From contig CALFIU010000064.1 in the NCBI GenBank assembly GCA_937877455.1, forward strand, positions 1 to 13,302: a stretch of DNA of 13,302 nucleotides, written 5' to 3'. Under the pieces are notes generated by a model that was not told where the DNA came from, searched no databases, and saw only the letters and a list, made by a program, of their open reading frames with translations. The stretch's first letter is position 1. The number at the start of each line of letters is the position of its first letter. Positions 7,551-13,302 of this stretch are shown in pieces. This stretch comes from an uncultured Bacteroidales bacterium. GTDB lineage: Bacteria; Bacteroidota; Bacteroidia; Bacteroidales; UBA3824. Made by a program: the position numbers and the translations under genes.

Positions 7551-8621
7551 TTATTTCGAACCATGCTCCGCTATCCACTCCTCTACCAATTCAGCAATCT
7601 CTTTGTTGTTCATCTCCTGAAACATAAAGTGGCTGTTGCCGTGGATGTTACGTTCGGGAAGGTGTATTACAACTGCGTCGCCACCGTCCTTGACGTATTG
7701 CTCGGCAAAATCGCGGCATTGTTTCAAAACCGCCTGCCAAAATCCCGTTGACATTATGTCCTGAGGACCGTTGTCGATGTAGTCTCCGAAAAGGAAAAGC
7801 ATTGGCGTTTTGGCGGCAAGAAATTTTTTGTATTCGTCGCTGCCAATTTCAGGTGCGCCGCCGGGTTCTACTGCCACAATTGCGGCAATATTTTCGGTGT
7901 CGGTCTGCCAACCAACGCGACCGCCTTGTGAATGGGTTATGTAAATCGACTTTTTGCCTGTAAGTTGGTGAACATCAGATAGTACCGCTGACAGTGCAGT
8001 ACCAAAGAGTTTCTCGTCGTAACTGCCGGTGTTGGGCGTCATCTGACAGAAAAACTGTGTCTGAACCGCATCTCCTGCGGGAAATTGAGATCCGTCGTAA
8101 CGCTCAGGCGCAACTCGTCCAATCCTGAAATGTGTGTACCAAGCCTGTTCGCCGGGACGATATTTTGTGCCGTCGGCATCAAGTGCATCTTTGGTCATCT
8201 CCACTGTGGAGCCTGCCGCACCTCTGCGAGGTTGGTCAACAAGAAAAACGGGGTGTCCTTTTTTTAAGAAAATGTCTGCCCAGCCTTCCCTGCCGTCGGG
8301 TGTTGATTGCCAACCTGTTCGCGACTGTCCGTAGCCGTGCAGAAAAACCATCGGCAAACCGTTGCCGTCGGCGGGAATCTGATAGAATGTGTTGGCGTGG
8401 TCAACGTGCGAGGTTGTTCCTTTGCGCGTCATATCGAGCCAGTTTTTGGTGGCGTCGTATTCGCCTTCAACGGGTTCGGTAACACGTCCGCCCGACGAGA
8501 AAACGCCTTGTTTTTCGATTACAATGCCATTAGGCGTGCTTGTGCATTGCTGCGAATTGTTGCCGCATGACGACAACATCACAGCGGCGGCAAGGATTGG
8601 AATTAAAGATTTGGTAGTCAT
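7551..8621 (-). CDS. Lipoprotein alpha/beta hydrolase (esterase 713-like)
   Basis: This is a predicted membrane-anchored hydrolase of 356 residues. It opens with MTTKSLIPILAAAVMLSSCG, a lipoprotein signal with lipobox LSSC and Cys19 as the lipid-bearing residue. The alpha/beta hydrolase core shows an oxyanion-type FLHGYGQS (93-100), the nucleophile elbow THSQGG with Ser231, an acid candidate in FGDYID (Asp280 or Asp283), and a catalytic His in HGNSHFMFQ (His331). The segment TPDGREGWADIFLKKG and the HGNSH end resemble my memory of bacterial esterase 713, so an ester substrate is likely but unknown. The longer frame starting at 8678 overlaps the upstream gene and lacks a signal peptide at its start, so 8621 is chosen. 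It starts 4 bp after the flavodoxin-like gene and probably shares its promoter at 8968. I see no clear terminator before 7460. Confidence 0.88.
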   Translation of the reverse strand: MTTKSLIPILAAAVMLSSCGNNSQQCTSTPNGIVIEKQGVFSSGGRVTEPVEGEYDATKNWLDMTRKGTTSHVDHANTFYQIPADGNGLPMVFLHGYGQSRTGWQSTPDGREGWADIFLKKGHPVFLVDQPRRGAAGSTVEMTKDALDADGTKYRPGEQAWYTHFRIGRVAPERYDGSQFPAGDAVQTQFFCQMTPNTGSYDEKLFGTALSAVLSDVHQLTGKKSIYITHSQGGRVGWQTDTENIAAIVAVEPGGAPEIGSDEYKKFLAAKTPMLFLFGDYIDNGPQDIMSTGFWQAVLKQCRDFAEQYVKDGGDAVVIHLPERNIHGNSHFMFQEMNNKEIAELVEEWIAEHGSK

Positions 8622-8625
8622 ATTG

Positions 8626-8937
8626 TTACAATTTTTCGGTGTAGAATTTCTGAATTTTTGCGGAAATCTGGCAGACATATTCCTCTACGAAATAAGTTCG
8701 GATGTGGATTGCATCGGGGACGATGAAAAGTTCCTTGTCGGCGGTGCGGTTGGCGGCGATGTATTCCGCCACACTTTTTGTGTTGCCGCTCCACGAAAAG
8801 TAGGCAACGAGAACTTTTTTCCCTTCCATATTTTCAGAATTAGAGTTAGACACGTTTTTTTTGTTGTCCTGTGCATTAGAGCAACTTCCAAAAATCACTG
8901 CCAACACAGACAATATAAATACTTTTAACTTGTTCAT
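8626..8937 (-). pseudogene. Truncated flavodoxin-like lipoprotein
   Basis: The 103-residue frame begins with a lipoprotein signal (MNKLKVFILSVLAVIFGSCS, lipobox FGSC, Cys19), then the flavodoxin beta-1 and FMN-phosphate loop KVLVAYFSWSGNTKSVAEYI at about residues 41-60, and a second strand ELFIVPDA (69-76). Related lipoprotein flavodoxins in this group have roughly 180-200 residues. Here the remaining FMN-binding loops and the strands that complete the fold are missing, and the tail (FVEEYVCQISAKIQKFYTEKL region) runs to a stop 4 bp before the hydrolase. I looked in the other two frames and found no leftover flavodoxin sequence, so a deletion is more likely than a simple frameshift. The last helix may derive from the original C-terminus. 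It still has a good promoter, so a transcript is likely. It could be a small functional protein, but FMN binding is doubtful. Confidence 0.7.
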
Positions 8938-8967
8938 TTTCTTGTACTTTTTTAATTAATTACGATG

Positions 8968-8975
8968 CAAATATA
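8968..8975 (-). promoter_or_regulatory. Bacteroidetes -7 promoter box for the flavodoxin-hydrolase pair
   Basis: The minus strand reads TATATTTG followed by C, an exact TAnnTTTG, 31 bp upstream of the ATG at 8937. The AT-rich leader after it is typical of this phylum. A -33 TTG is not obvious. Confidence 0.6.
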
Positions 8976-9077
8976 CGTCGATTTTTCGGGACGGAAGTTT
9001 CACATTTGGCGTGTATAGTTTCACAAAATGAAGAAAATAGAGGTAATTCTTGATTTGATTTGTTTTAATCTCATTAT

Positions 9078-9227
9078 TTATTTCATGGTAAAATATCCCA
9101 GATTGGATTCGTCGCCGTCGATATGAGCGTATGATGCATCGGTATGGTTTTCATCGAATTTTGTTCCTTGACCGCCATCGAGGAGATGGCGGCAAATGTA
9201 AAACAAAAATCTCACCCTTAAAACGTG
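9078..9227 (-). other. Protein-like reading frame without ATG in the gap below pldA (possible gene remnant)
   Basis: Between the phospholipase gene and the flavodoxin promoter there is a minus-strand frame of 49 codons, open from the TAG at 9228-9230 to the TAA at 9078-9080. It has no ATG upstream of the last two codons, only GTG or TTG. Its second half looks like coding sequence (GTKFDENHTDASYAHIDGDE, then SNLGYFTMK), rich in Asp, Gly and Glu, unlike a random AT-rich spacer. I do not recognise a family. It may be the 3' end of a gene whose front was lost. A competing frame on the same strand (ATG 9178 to stop 9083, 31 residues) and a plus-strand frame (9028-9126, 32 residues, MKKIEVILDLICFN...) overlap it. 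None is convincing on its own. Confidence 0.3.
9172..9192 (-). terminator. 8-bp perfect hairpin just after pldA, possible terminator
   Basis: CCGCCATC (9172-9179) and GATGGCGG (9185-9192) form a perfect GC-rich stem with a 5-nt loop. It starts 26 bp after the phospholipase stop on the minus strand. There is no run of U after the stem, so it is a weak intrinsic terminator candidate and may instead be part of the protein-like frame at 9078-9227. Confidence 0.35.
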
Positions 9228-10045
9228 CTAAAAAATTTAGGACGAATGAGCATACCAATTCTTATGCGCGACTGGAAACAATTGTAATCCAACATGTTTT
9301 CGCCGTAGCCATTGTAATATTGCAGAAAAAGATATTGATTGTCGTCGCGGAAAAGATGGACTCCAACCTCCGCCATGGTATTAAAATTAAAATCCCACCC
9401 CTTCCGTTTTGTTAATACCAAGTCGAAGACCCAACGCCCGTCGCGGATAATTTTTTGCATGCCAAACTGGAATATCCCCGCATAATTGCAGATGTCTTTG
9501 TTTTGACCGTCCGAGTCAACAATGGGATAAAACGCTTTGCCATGAAACATCAATGTCTTGTTGATGAAATAACTTGTTGAAAAACCGACCTTGTTCCAAC
9601 TGCGCGACTCGTCGCCGTCGCGCCCATTAGATTCGTGTTCTACCACAAACTGGACTATGCCACTAAAACGAGTGTTTTTACGTATGAATTTAACCCAACT
9701 CAACCCCGGATTGTAGTTGTTGTCGTGCATAGGCAACGAACTTTCAAAAACATTCCAAAACGACTTTTGGGTATAAAACAAAAACAAATAAGTGTCTAAC
9801 GGCAGCCTGTGGCGTGTAAGCCGTTGACGTATGCTTATCTGGAATTTGACATCGCTGTTGTAGCTGTCGGGACGGTGTCCGATGGTGGTGCCAATAGAAA
9901 AGTAATTGTCTTTATAGAGGCCGAAAGACGGCATTGTTTCAAACACTCGCTTAACGGAGTCGATGTCGTCTATATCGGGCATCGACTGCGCTAATAACGA
10001 GATGCTTATAATTTGAAATGCAAATAGAATAGTAAATTTTTTCAT
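9218..10045 (-). CDS. pldA: Outer membrane phospholipase A (OMPLA, PldA family)
   Basis: OMPLA is a 12-stranded outer membrane barrel that hydrolyses phospholipids appearing in the outer leaflet. The 275-residue protein has a signal peptide (about 1-19, cleavage after LLA), the conserved YTQKSFW at 91-97, the active-site block HESNGRDGDESRSWN, and YNGYGENMLDYN at 244-255. His137, Ser139 and Asn151 keep the same spacing as His142, Ser144 and Asn156 of the E. coli enzyme, so the triad is complete. The chain ends in Phe, as expected for insertion by the BAM machinery. Its ATG overlaps the stop of the DUF308 gene (ATGA), so the two are translationally coupled and probably act in envelope maintenance together. 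Confidence 0.94.
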   Translation of the reverse strand: MKKFTILFAFQIISISLLAQSMPDIDDIDSVKRVFETMPSFGLYKDNYFSIGTTIGHRPDSYNSDVKFQISIRQRLTRHRLPLDTYLFLFYTQKSFWNVFESSLPMHDNNYNPGLSWVKFIRKNTRFSGIVQFVVEHESNGRDGDESRSWNKVGFSTSYFINKTLMFHGKAFYPIVDSDGQNKDICNYAGIFQFGMQKIIRDGRWVFDLVLTKRKGWDFNFNTMAEVGVHLFRDDNQYLFLQYYNGYGENMLDYNCFQSRIRIGMLIRPKFFSTF

Positions 10046-10638
10046 ACAACCTCTGCTTCAACATATTCTGCGTTGATGGAATCCATCTTGTCTTTCATCT
10101 TTCCGAGACGGTCTTCTGCCTTTTTGGTTGCCCATACGCGAACGAAGTATCCTATGCCGCTGAAAATAATACCGACACTTACCAATGTGCTCAGCACTTT
10201 TGCGCTGGCCTCTATGTTGTAGAGTCCGTAGCATCCAAACAACGATGCAATTATTCCTACGATGAGAATCACGTACCAGTGTTTGAAACCAGCCTGCTTG
10301 AAGTCTGACGAGCCCACGGCTATCTGCACGCCCTCGGTCAACACCCAAAGCGCAAATATAAACGGAAGTCCAAGCGCAAGTGGTGCTGGGTTAACCAAAA
10401 ACAATGCTCCAAGCAAAATTTTGAGCATAGCCGAGAGGAACATCAACCCACTCTGGGGGAGCAAGCGGCGTATCTTCGACCACGCGCCCATCTGCATCGC
10501 TCCGCCGATTATTAACATAAAGCCTACCATCCATGCCATCGAGAGTATGGTCTCTACTGGATTGAGAAGGCAGAATACGCCGATGGCCACTGTGGCTACG
10601 CCGGCGAGAATCATCAATATTTTTGTGCTTTTATTCAT
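10042..10638 (-). CDS. HdeD/DUF308 family inner membrane protein
   Basis: This 198-residue protein has six hydrophobic segments (about 7-25, 31-52, 63-83, 86-106, 118-140, 146-168) and a charged cytoplasmic tail rich in Lys, Asp and Glu. Repeated hairpins of the form 'GxxxxxxGxxxLxNP' (for example GVATVAIGVFCLLNP) are typical of the HdeD/DUF308 family, whose E. coli member is linked to acid resistance at high cell density. The molecular activity is not known. It precedes pldA with a 4-bp ATGA overlap, which ties it to the outer membrane lipid gene. The 108-bp spacer upstream may hold its promoter. Confidence 0.88.
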   Translation of the reverse strand: MNKSTKILMILAGVATVAIGVFCLLNPVETILSMAWMVGFMLIIGGAMQMGAWSKIRRLLPQSGLMFLSAMLKILLGALFLVNPAPLALGLPFIFALWVLTEGVQIAVGSSDFKQAGFKHWYVILIVGIIASLFGCYGLYNIEASAKVLSTLVSVGIIFSGIGYFVRVWATKKAEDRLGKMKDKMDSINAEYVEAEVV

Positions 10639-10661
10639 TTTTATGTATTTTTTTTAAGTTA

Positions 10662-10669
10662 TAAATATA
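10662..10669 (-). promoter_or_regulatory. Possible -7 box for the DUF308-pldA pair
   Basis: The minus strand reads TATATTTA, one mismatch from TAnnTTTG, 24 bp before the ATG, with a TTG 16 bp upstream of it in the 108-bp spacer. The match is imperfect, and read-through from the kinase gene is also possible. Confidence 0.3.
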
Positions 10670-10746
10670 GTCAAAATCTTTTATCCAACACACTAAGTTC
10701 TGTTTTGGGACATTTTTTCTTACAAATAGAACATCGGCTGTGTTAG

Positions 10747-11541
10747 TTAGGTGATTAAATTTTTCAGTCCATGGAGAAATCGTTTCTTCCTGCGATAATG
10801 GATGTTGTGCAACGCTTTGATTGCAATCAACTTGTCTATCTCTTTGTTTTTGTTGATGTTCCGAATTTCGCAATACTTGTTGACAACGTGATTGTAAGCC
10901 TCAAAACTGCCAGTAAAAGACTTGAAATCAGCCAAGCAAAATTTCCACGGTAGTACTTTTTTGCCGTAATATTTCATGCGGTTGGTATCGATGAGTGTAA
11001 AAAGCGTGCTGCCGTCGTATTGTTTTGTACACAAAACATTTGTTAAATTCAAATCATTGAATACCAAACCATTAGTATGCAGCTTTGCAAGCATTTCTGC
11101 AAACTGGTCTGCCAATTGGCTGTTTATTTGACCGTTTTCAGTTATGAGGTCGTTAAGATTTTTCTCATTGTTGGCAACCATGCTTACATAATAGCCTGTG
11201 TGAAAAAATCCGTTCTTTTTGGTTTCTACCATGGCGATACTTTCTGGTGTCGAAAATCCAAAGTCTTTGAGTGTCATGCCGTTGATATATGCTCTAACGC
11301 ACTTTGTGTTGCCCGACAAGGTGTAATGCACACGTTGAATCGGGTTTGGTACTTTGTATTTTTTTACAGCAATGTCAACATTAAAATGACTCTCTGGAGG
11401 AGCAAATATTTTTATGGTGTTGCGACCATCATAGATGGTCCTGCCCATGTTTTCAAACAACGTTGGCAAGTTTTTGAGGAAGTTTCCAAACGCCTCATTT
11501 TGCATATATTTCGGATTTGTTATTATTTTGCTGACTTTCAT
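10747..11541 (-). CDS. Lipopolysaccharide kinase (WaaP/InaA/Kdo kinase-like) family protein
   Basis: This 264-residue protein looks like a small protein-kinase-fold enzyme of the kind that phosphorylates lipid A core sugars such as heptose or Kdo. Seen: the ATP-binding lysine in VDIAVKKYKV (Lys60 or Lys61), a likely helix C Glu around 100-106, the catalytic loop GLVFNDLNLTNVL with Asp163 and Asn168 (HRD replaced by FND), and the metal-binding Asp185 in LIDTNRM in place of DFG. The C-terminal region is basic (YRRKKRFLHGLK), which would suit a membrane-surface substrate. No signal peptide, so it is cytoplasmic. Its sugar substrate cannot be named. The gene stands between a heptamer-repeat spacer upstream and the DUF308 gene 108 bp downstream. 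Confidence 0.82.
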   Translation of the reverse strand: MKVSKIITNPKYMQNEAFGNFLKNLPTLFENMGRTIYDGRNTIKIFAPPESHFNVDIAVKKYKVPNPIQRVHYTLSGNTKCVRAYINGMTLKDFGFSTPESIAMVETKKNGFFHTGYYVSMVANNEKNLNDLITENGQINSQLADQFAEMLAKLHTNGLVFNDLNLTNVLCTKQYDGSTLFTLIDTNRMKYYGKKVLPWKFCLADFKSFTGSFEAYNHVVNKYCEIRNINKNKEIDKLIAIKALHNIHYRRKKRFLHGLKNLIT

Positions 11542-11549
11542 GATTTTTC

Positions 11550-11584
11550 AATTCATAATTGACAATGGACAATTGACAATTCTC
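11550..11584. repeat. Heptamer repeat array, 5 units of AATTnAC type
   Basis: The 56-bp spacer between the unknown secreted protein and the kinase is mostly a 7-bp-period repeat: AATTCAT, AATTGAC, AATGGAC, AATTGAC, AATTCTC. Similar arrays occur at 13122-13163 and 13224-13258. Such repeats are common in intergenic regions of this phylum. Confidence 0.8.
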
Positions 11585-11597
11585 AATAGAACACTCG

Positions 11598-12305
11598 CTA
11601 CATTATCTGTAGTTTTATTCCTATTGACAAGCCGATGATGTCTTTCAGCGAAATGCTGCTGTCCAGATACATGGCGCGGATATAAAAATCGCAGGAACTA
11701 ACCTCGTAAAACAGACTGACGCTCTTGGCACATTTGCGATATTTGCAAGGTATATCCCATGTGATGCGCTGACCAAAAGCCACGTTCAGTCGGTACTTGG
11801 TGGACATTAACTCATAGTATTTGTCGGGGTAGCGGCTTGGCTGCAACTTCCAAAACTCGTGTCCAAAGACAGTGTTAACATAGATACTGGCGGTGAGTGG
11901 GTTTAGTGTCCAACCATGTTTTAGGAAACCATCTGATGTATTCTGTGGTGCTGACAGACGTACGTTCCAAGGAATATAATTCTCTTTCACGGTCATCGTT
12001 AATTTGCCACGTGTACTTTGATGTTTAGGAATGTAGCCAAAAAGCAGATGTGTTTCCCAGTGTTCATGACCATAGCCCCAACCAATGCCCACCGACAATA
12101 CCCCCATATTACCAGCATTCTGAACTACAAACTGATTAGGAACGAGCAACGCCCAACGGTGTTGATACCGTTCTACATAATTACAATACTCCTCGCAGTC
12201 TTGAGACTTCTTCTCACGCTTAACACTGGTGCTGTCTTGCGCCCAAACAGTTGCTGCCATATTGAGGGTCAGCACGATACTAATAATAAATTTGTTCCAT
12301 TTCAT
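11598..12305 (-). CDS. Unknown secreted protein, possibly an outer membrane barrel
   Basis: I do not recognise the family. The 235-residue product has a Sec signal peptide (about 1-22, ending TVWA, then QD). The mature part is rich in aromatic residues and in alternating strand-like segments (MGVLSVGIGWGYGHEHWETH, 'LFGYIPKHQ', 'FYEVSSCDFYIRAMYLD') and ends in a strand-like IIGLSIGIKLQIM, which suits a small outer membrane barrel, although the last residue is Met rather than Phe. It has five cysteines in the mature part (C37, C41, C187, C192, C205). The start at 12305 lies inside the 3' end of the metallophosphoesterase gene (26-bp overlap), so the two are co-expressed. No ribosome site is evident. 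An envelope enzyme that modifies lipids is possible but unsupported. Confidence 0.75.
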   Translation of the reverse strand: MKWNKFIISIVLTLNMAATVWAQDSTSVKREKKSQDCEEYCNYVERYQHRWALLVPNQFVVQNAGNMGVLSVGIGWGYGHEHWETHLLFGYIPKHQSTRGKLTMTVKENYIPWNVRLSAPQNTSDGFLKHGWTLNPLTASIYVNTVFGHEFWKLQPSRYPDKYYELMSTKYRLNVAFGQRITWDIPCKYRKCAKSVSLFYEVSSCDFYIRAMYLDSSISLKDIIGLSIGIKLQIM

Positions 12306-13077
12306 AGCCGTCAGGAGTTATTGTCATGATACGATAGTTGCGATGCAAGGCACAATCGATGCCGTAGAAGATGAGTCCGTCTTCATAGATGTCGTCCACC
12401 TTGTCATTGTGATTATGTCCATAGACACAACACATCAAACCAGGAAAGAAATCGAGGTAACTGCGGAACGCCTTGCATACATTATTATTAAACTGGTCGC
12501 TGTAGGGCGGAGCATGCATCACGACTATTGTACGGTCAAAATTAGCAGAATCTTTGATAATTTCTTCTTCCATATAGTCGAAGTTAGGTACGGCAGCCAT
12601 ATAGTCGTACTCCGTAGCATTGGTGTTTAGACAGACGAACTTCACACGATTTGCTATGAAACTGAAATCCATTGAACCATACATTACACAGTATGTTTGG
12701 TCGCCAACGCCAAGAAAGTCGTGATTACCAACAAGAGCCACAAACGGATAGCGCAAACCAGTTAATATGTCGCGACTCCATTCAAATTCTTTGGTGGTAC
12801 CTGTATCTGTCAGGTCTCCACAATGAATGACAAAGTCGATGTCCTCTCTGTTATTAATATCCGCCACTTCGTCCTTTGCGTCTGAGTGCCACAGATGTGT
12901 GTCGCTTATAAACGCTACACGCAGCGTATCCTTCTCGACAAAACGTCGTTCAATCTCTGCTGACTGTGTGCTGTTGATACCTTTCTCTCCCTTGATGTTC
13001 ACGTCATAAGGATGCGTACTGAACATATCGTCGCACGAAGTAAGAAGAACCAATAATACGTATAGTAATTTTTTCAT
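12280..13077 (-). CDS. Lipoprotein calcineurin-like metallophosphoesterase
   Basis: This predicted membrane-anchored phosphoesterase has 265 residues. It starts with a lipoprotein signal (MKKLLYVLLVLLTSCD, lipobox LTSC, Cys15). All five metal-binding motifs of the calcineurin-like fold are present: D-x-H in ISDTHLWH (Asp59, His61), GDLTD (Asp88), GNHD (Asn118, His119), a lone His in MHAPP (His188), and GHNH (His221, His223). The enzyme should hydrolyse phosphomonoesters or diesters with two metal ions, but its substrate is unknown. It is the first gene after the hairpin and heptamer arrays and overlaps the next gene by 26 bp. I see no exact TAnnTTTG box upstream, so its promoter is unclear. 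Confidence 0.92.
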   Translation of the reverse strand: MKKLLYVLLVLLTSCDDMFSTHPYDVNIKGEKGINSTQSAEIERRFVEKDTLRVAFISDTHLWHSDAKDEVADINNREDIDFVIHCGDLTDTGTTKEFEWSRDILTGLRYPFVALVGNHDFLGVGDQTYCVMYGSMDFSFIANRVKFVCLNTNATEYDYMAAVPNFDYMEEEIIKDSANFDRTIVVMHAPPYSDQFNNNVCKAFRSYLDFFPGLMCCVYGHNHNDKVDDIYEDGLIFYGIDCALHRNYRIMTITPDGYEMEQIYY

Positions 13078-13121
13078 CTACTTACATTTATGTGTTGAAA
13101 AAGTCGTTAATTAGAATTTTT

Positions 13122-13163
13122 AATTCACAATTCACAATTGACAATTCACAATTCACAATTTTC
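13122..13163. repeat. Heptamer repeat array, 6 units, right before the metallophosphoesterase
   Basis: Units of 7 bp read AATTCAC, AATTCAC, AATTGAC, AATTCAC, AATTCAC and AATTTTC. The array sits between the metallophosphoesterase start region and the hairpin at 13166-13224. Confidence 0.85.
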
Positions 13164-13165
13164 AA

Positions 13166-13224
13166 TATGATTATCCGTATTTAACATAAAAAAATTTATT
13201 TTATGTTAAATGCGGGTAGTCATA
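13166..13224. repeat. Long hairpin: 26-nt arms, 7-nt loop
   Basis: Arms 13166-13191 and 13199-13224 are inverted copies with 23 of 26 Watson-Crick pairs. The three exceptions are all T opposite G on the plus strand, so a plus-strand RNA would form 26 continuous pairs with three G-U wobbles, while a minus-strand RNA would have A-C mismatches. It lies 25 bp after the stop of the partial gene at the right edge and could serve as a terminator for it, a small mobile hairpin element or a structured RNA. It is flanked on both sides by AATTTTC units. Confidence 0.7.
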
Positions 13225-13258
13225 ATTTTCAATTTTCAATTTTCAACTTTCAATTCCC
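13224..13258. repeat. Heptamer repeat array, 5 units, on the right side of the hairpin
   Basis: Units read AATTTTC three times, then AACTTTC and AATTCCC. The last units run into the stop codon of the partial gene at the right edge. Confidence 0.8.
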
Positions 13259-13302
13259 CACCGCCTGACGATACTTCACCAACGCCATTTGATATTCGAT
13301 TT
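13250..13302 (-). CDS. C-terminal end of an unidentified gene entering from the right edge
   Basis: The minus-strand frame from 13300 to the TGA at 13252-13250 reads IEYQMALVKYRQAVGN. The short helical 'YQ-ALV-YRQAVG' ending resembles the last helix of TolC-type outer membrane efflux proteins, but 16 residues are too few to be sure. The other two frames on this strand also stop nearby, so the reading frame itself is only moderately supported. Confidence 0.4.
   Translation of the reverse strand, partial: IEYQMALVKYRQAVGN

Noticed and set aside
8622..8678. Longer hydrolase start at 8678
   Set aside because: It overlaps the flavodoxin-like frame and puts 19 residues before a textbook lipoprotein signal; the start at 8621 is better.
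10058..10348. Second minus-strand frame of 96 codons within the DUF308 gene
   Set aside because: It lies entirely inside the six-helix membrane protein gene in another frame and its composition is rich in Arg and Gly with no motif.
13122..13258. CRISPR array
   Set aside because: The repeat unit is only 7 bp with no spacers between units; it is a simple tandem repeat around a hairpin.

Overview
The window looks like chromosomal DNA from a member of the Bacteroidales (Bacteroides/Prevotella type). The grounds are protein style (lipoproteins with LSSC/LTSC-type lipoboxes, an OMPLA-type phospholipase, a WaaP-like kinase), start-proximal boxes of the Bacteroidetes -7 form TAnnTTTG instead of sigma70 promoters, weak or absent Shine-Dalgarno sequences at several starts, and 7-bp AATTnAC-type intergenic repeats. 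The species cannot be fixed from the sequence. All supported genes lie on the minus strand, so the window is read from right to left.

Right part (13302 to 9218). The last codons of an unidentified gene enter at the right edge. Next comes a hairpin of two 26-nt arms between two heptamer-repeat arrays. A lipoprotein metallophosphoesterase follows and overlaps an unknown secreted protein by 26 bp. After a second heptamer array come a WaaP/InaA-like kinase, an HdeD/DUF308 six-helix membrane protein and an outer membrane phospholipase A (PldA). The last two overlap by 4 bp. The group has an envelope theme.

Middle part (9217 to 7551). A gene-poor stretch of about 280 bp holds a short hairpin, a protein-like reading frame without an ATG, and a clear promoter. 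The promoter leads into a flavodoxin-like lipoprotein that keeps only its first third, followed 4 bp later by an intact lipoprotein alpha/beta hydrolase resembling the esterase 713 family.

Left part (7463 to 1). This is a type I restriction-modification operon in the order hsdR, hsdM, RhuM-family gene, a 29-codon chimeric mini-ORF, a Bro-N/Fic fusion, and hsdS (cut by the left edge). Gaps between genes are 3-8 bp or overlaps, so it reads as one transcript. HsdR cuts and translocates, HsdM methylates, HsdS recognises the target; RhuM and Fic are cargo between M and S.

The most striking observation is at the cargo junctions. The mini-ORF between RhuM and Fic is an in-frame fusion of a copy of the hsdS start (MELKKYK; real hsdS begins MEWKKYK) to a copy of the hsdM C-terminal tail (57 bp, 54 identical). 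RhuM and Fic also end in the same way, Asp codon + TAA + GAGT + ATG. This suggests each cargo gene sits in its own hsdM-tail/cargo/hsdS-head cassette, and that two such cassettes were joined in tandem inside the operon.
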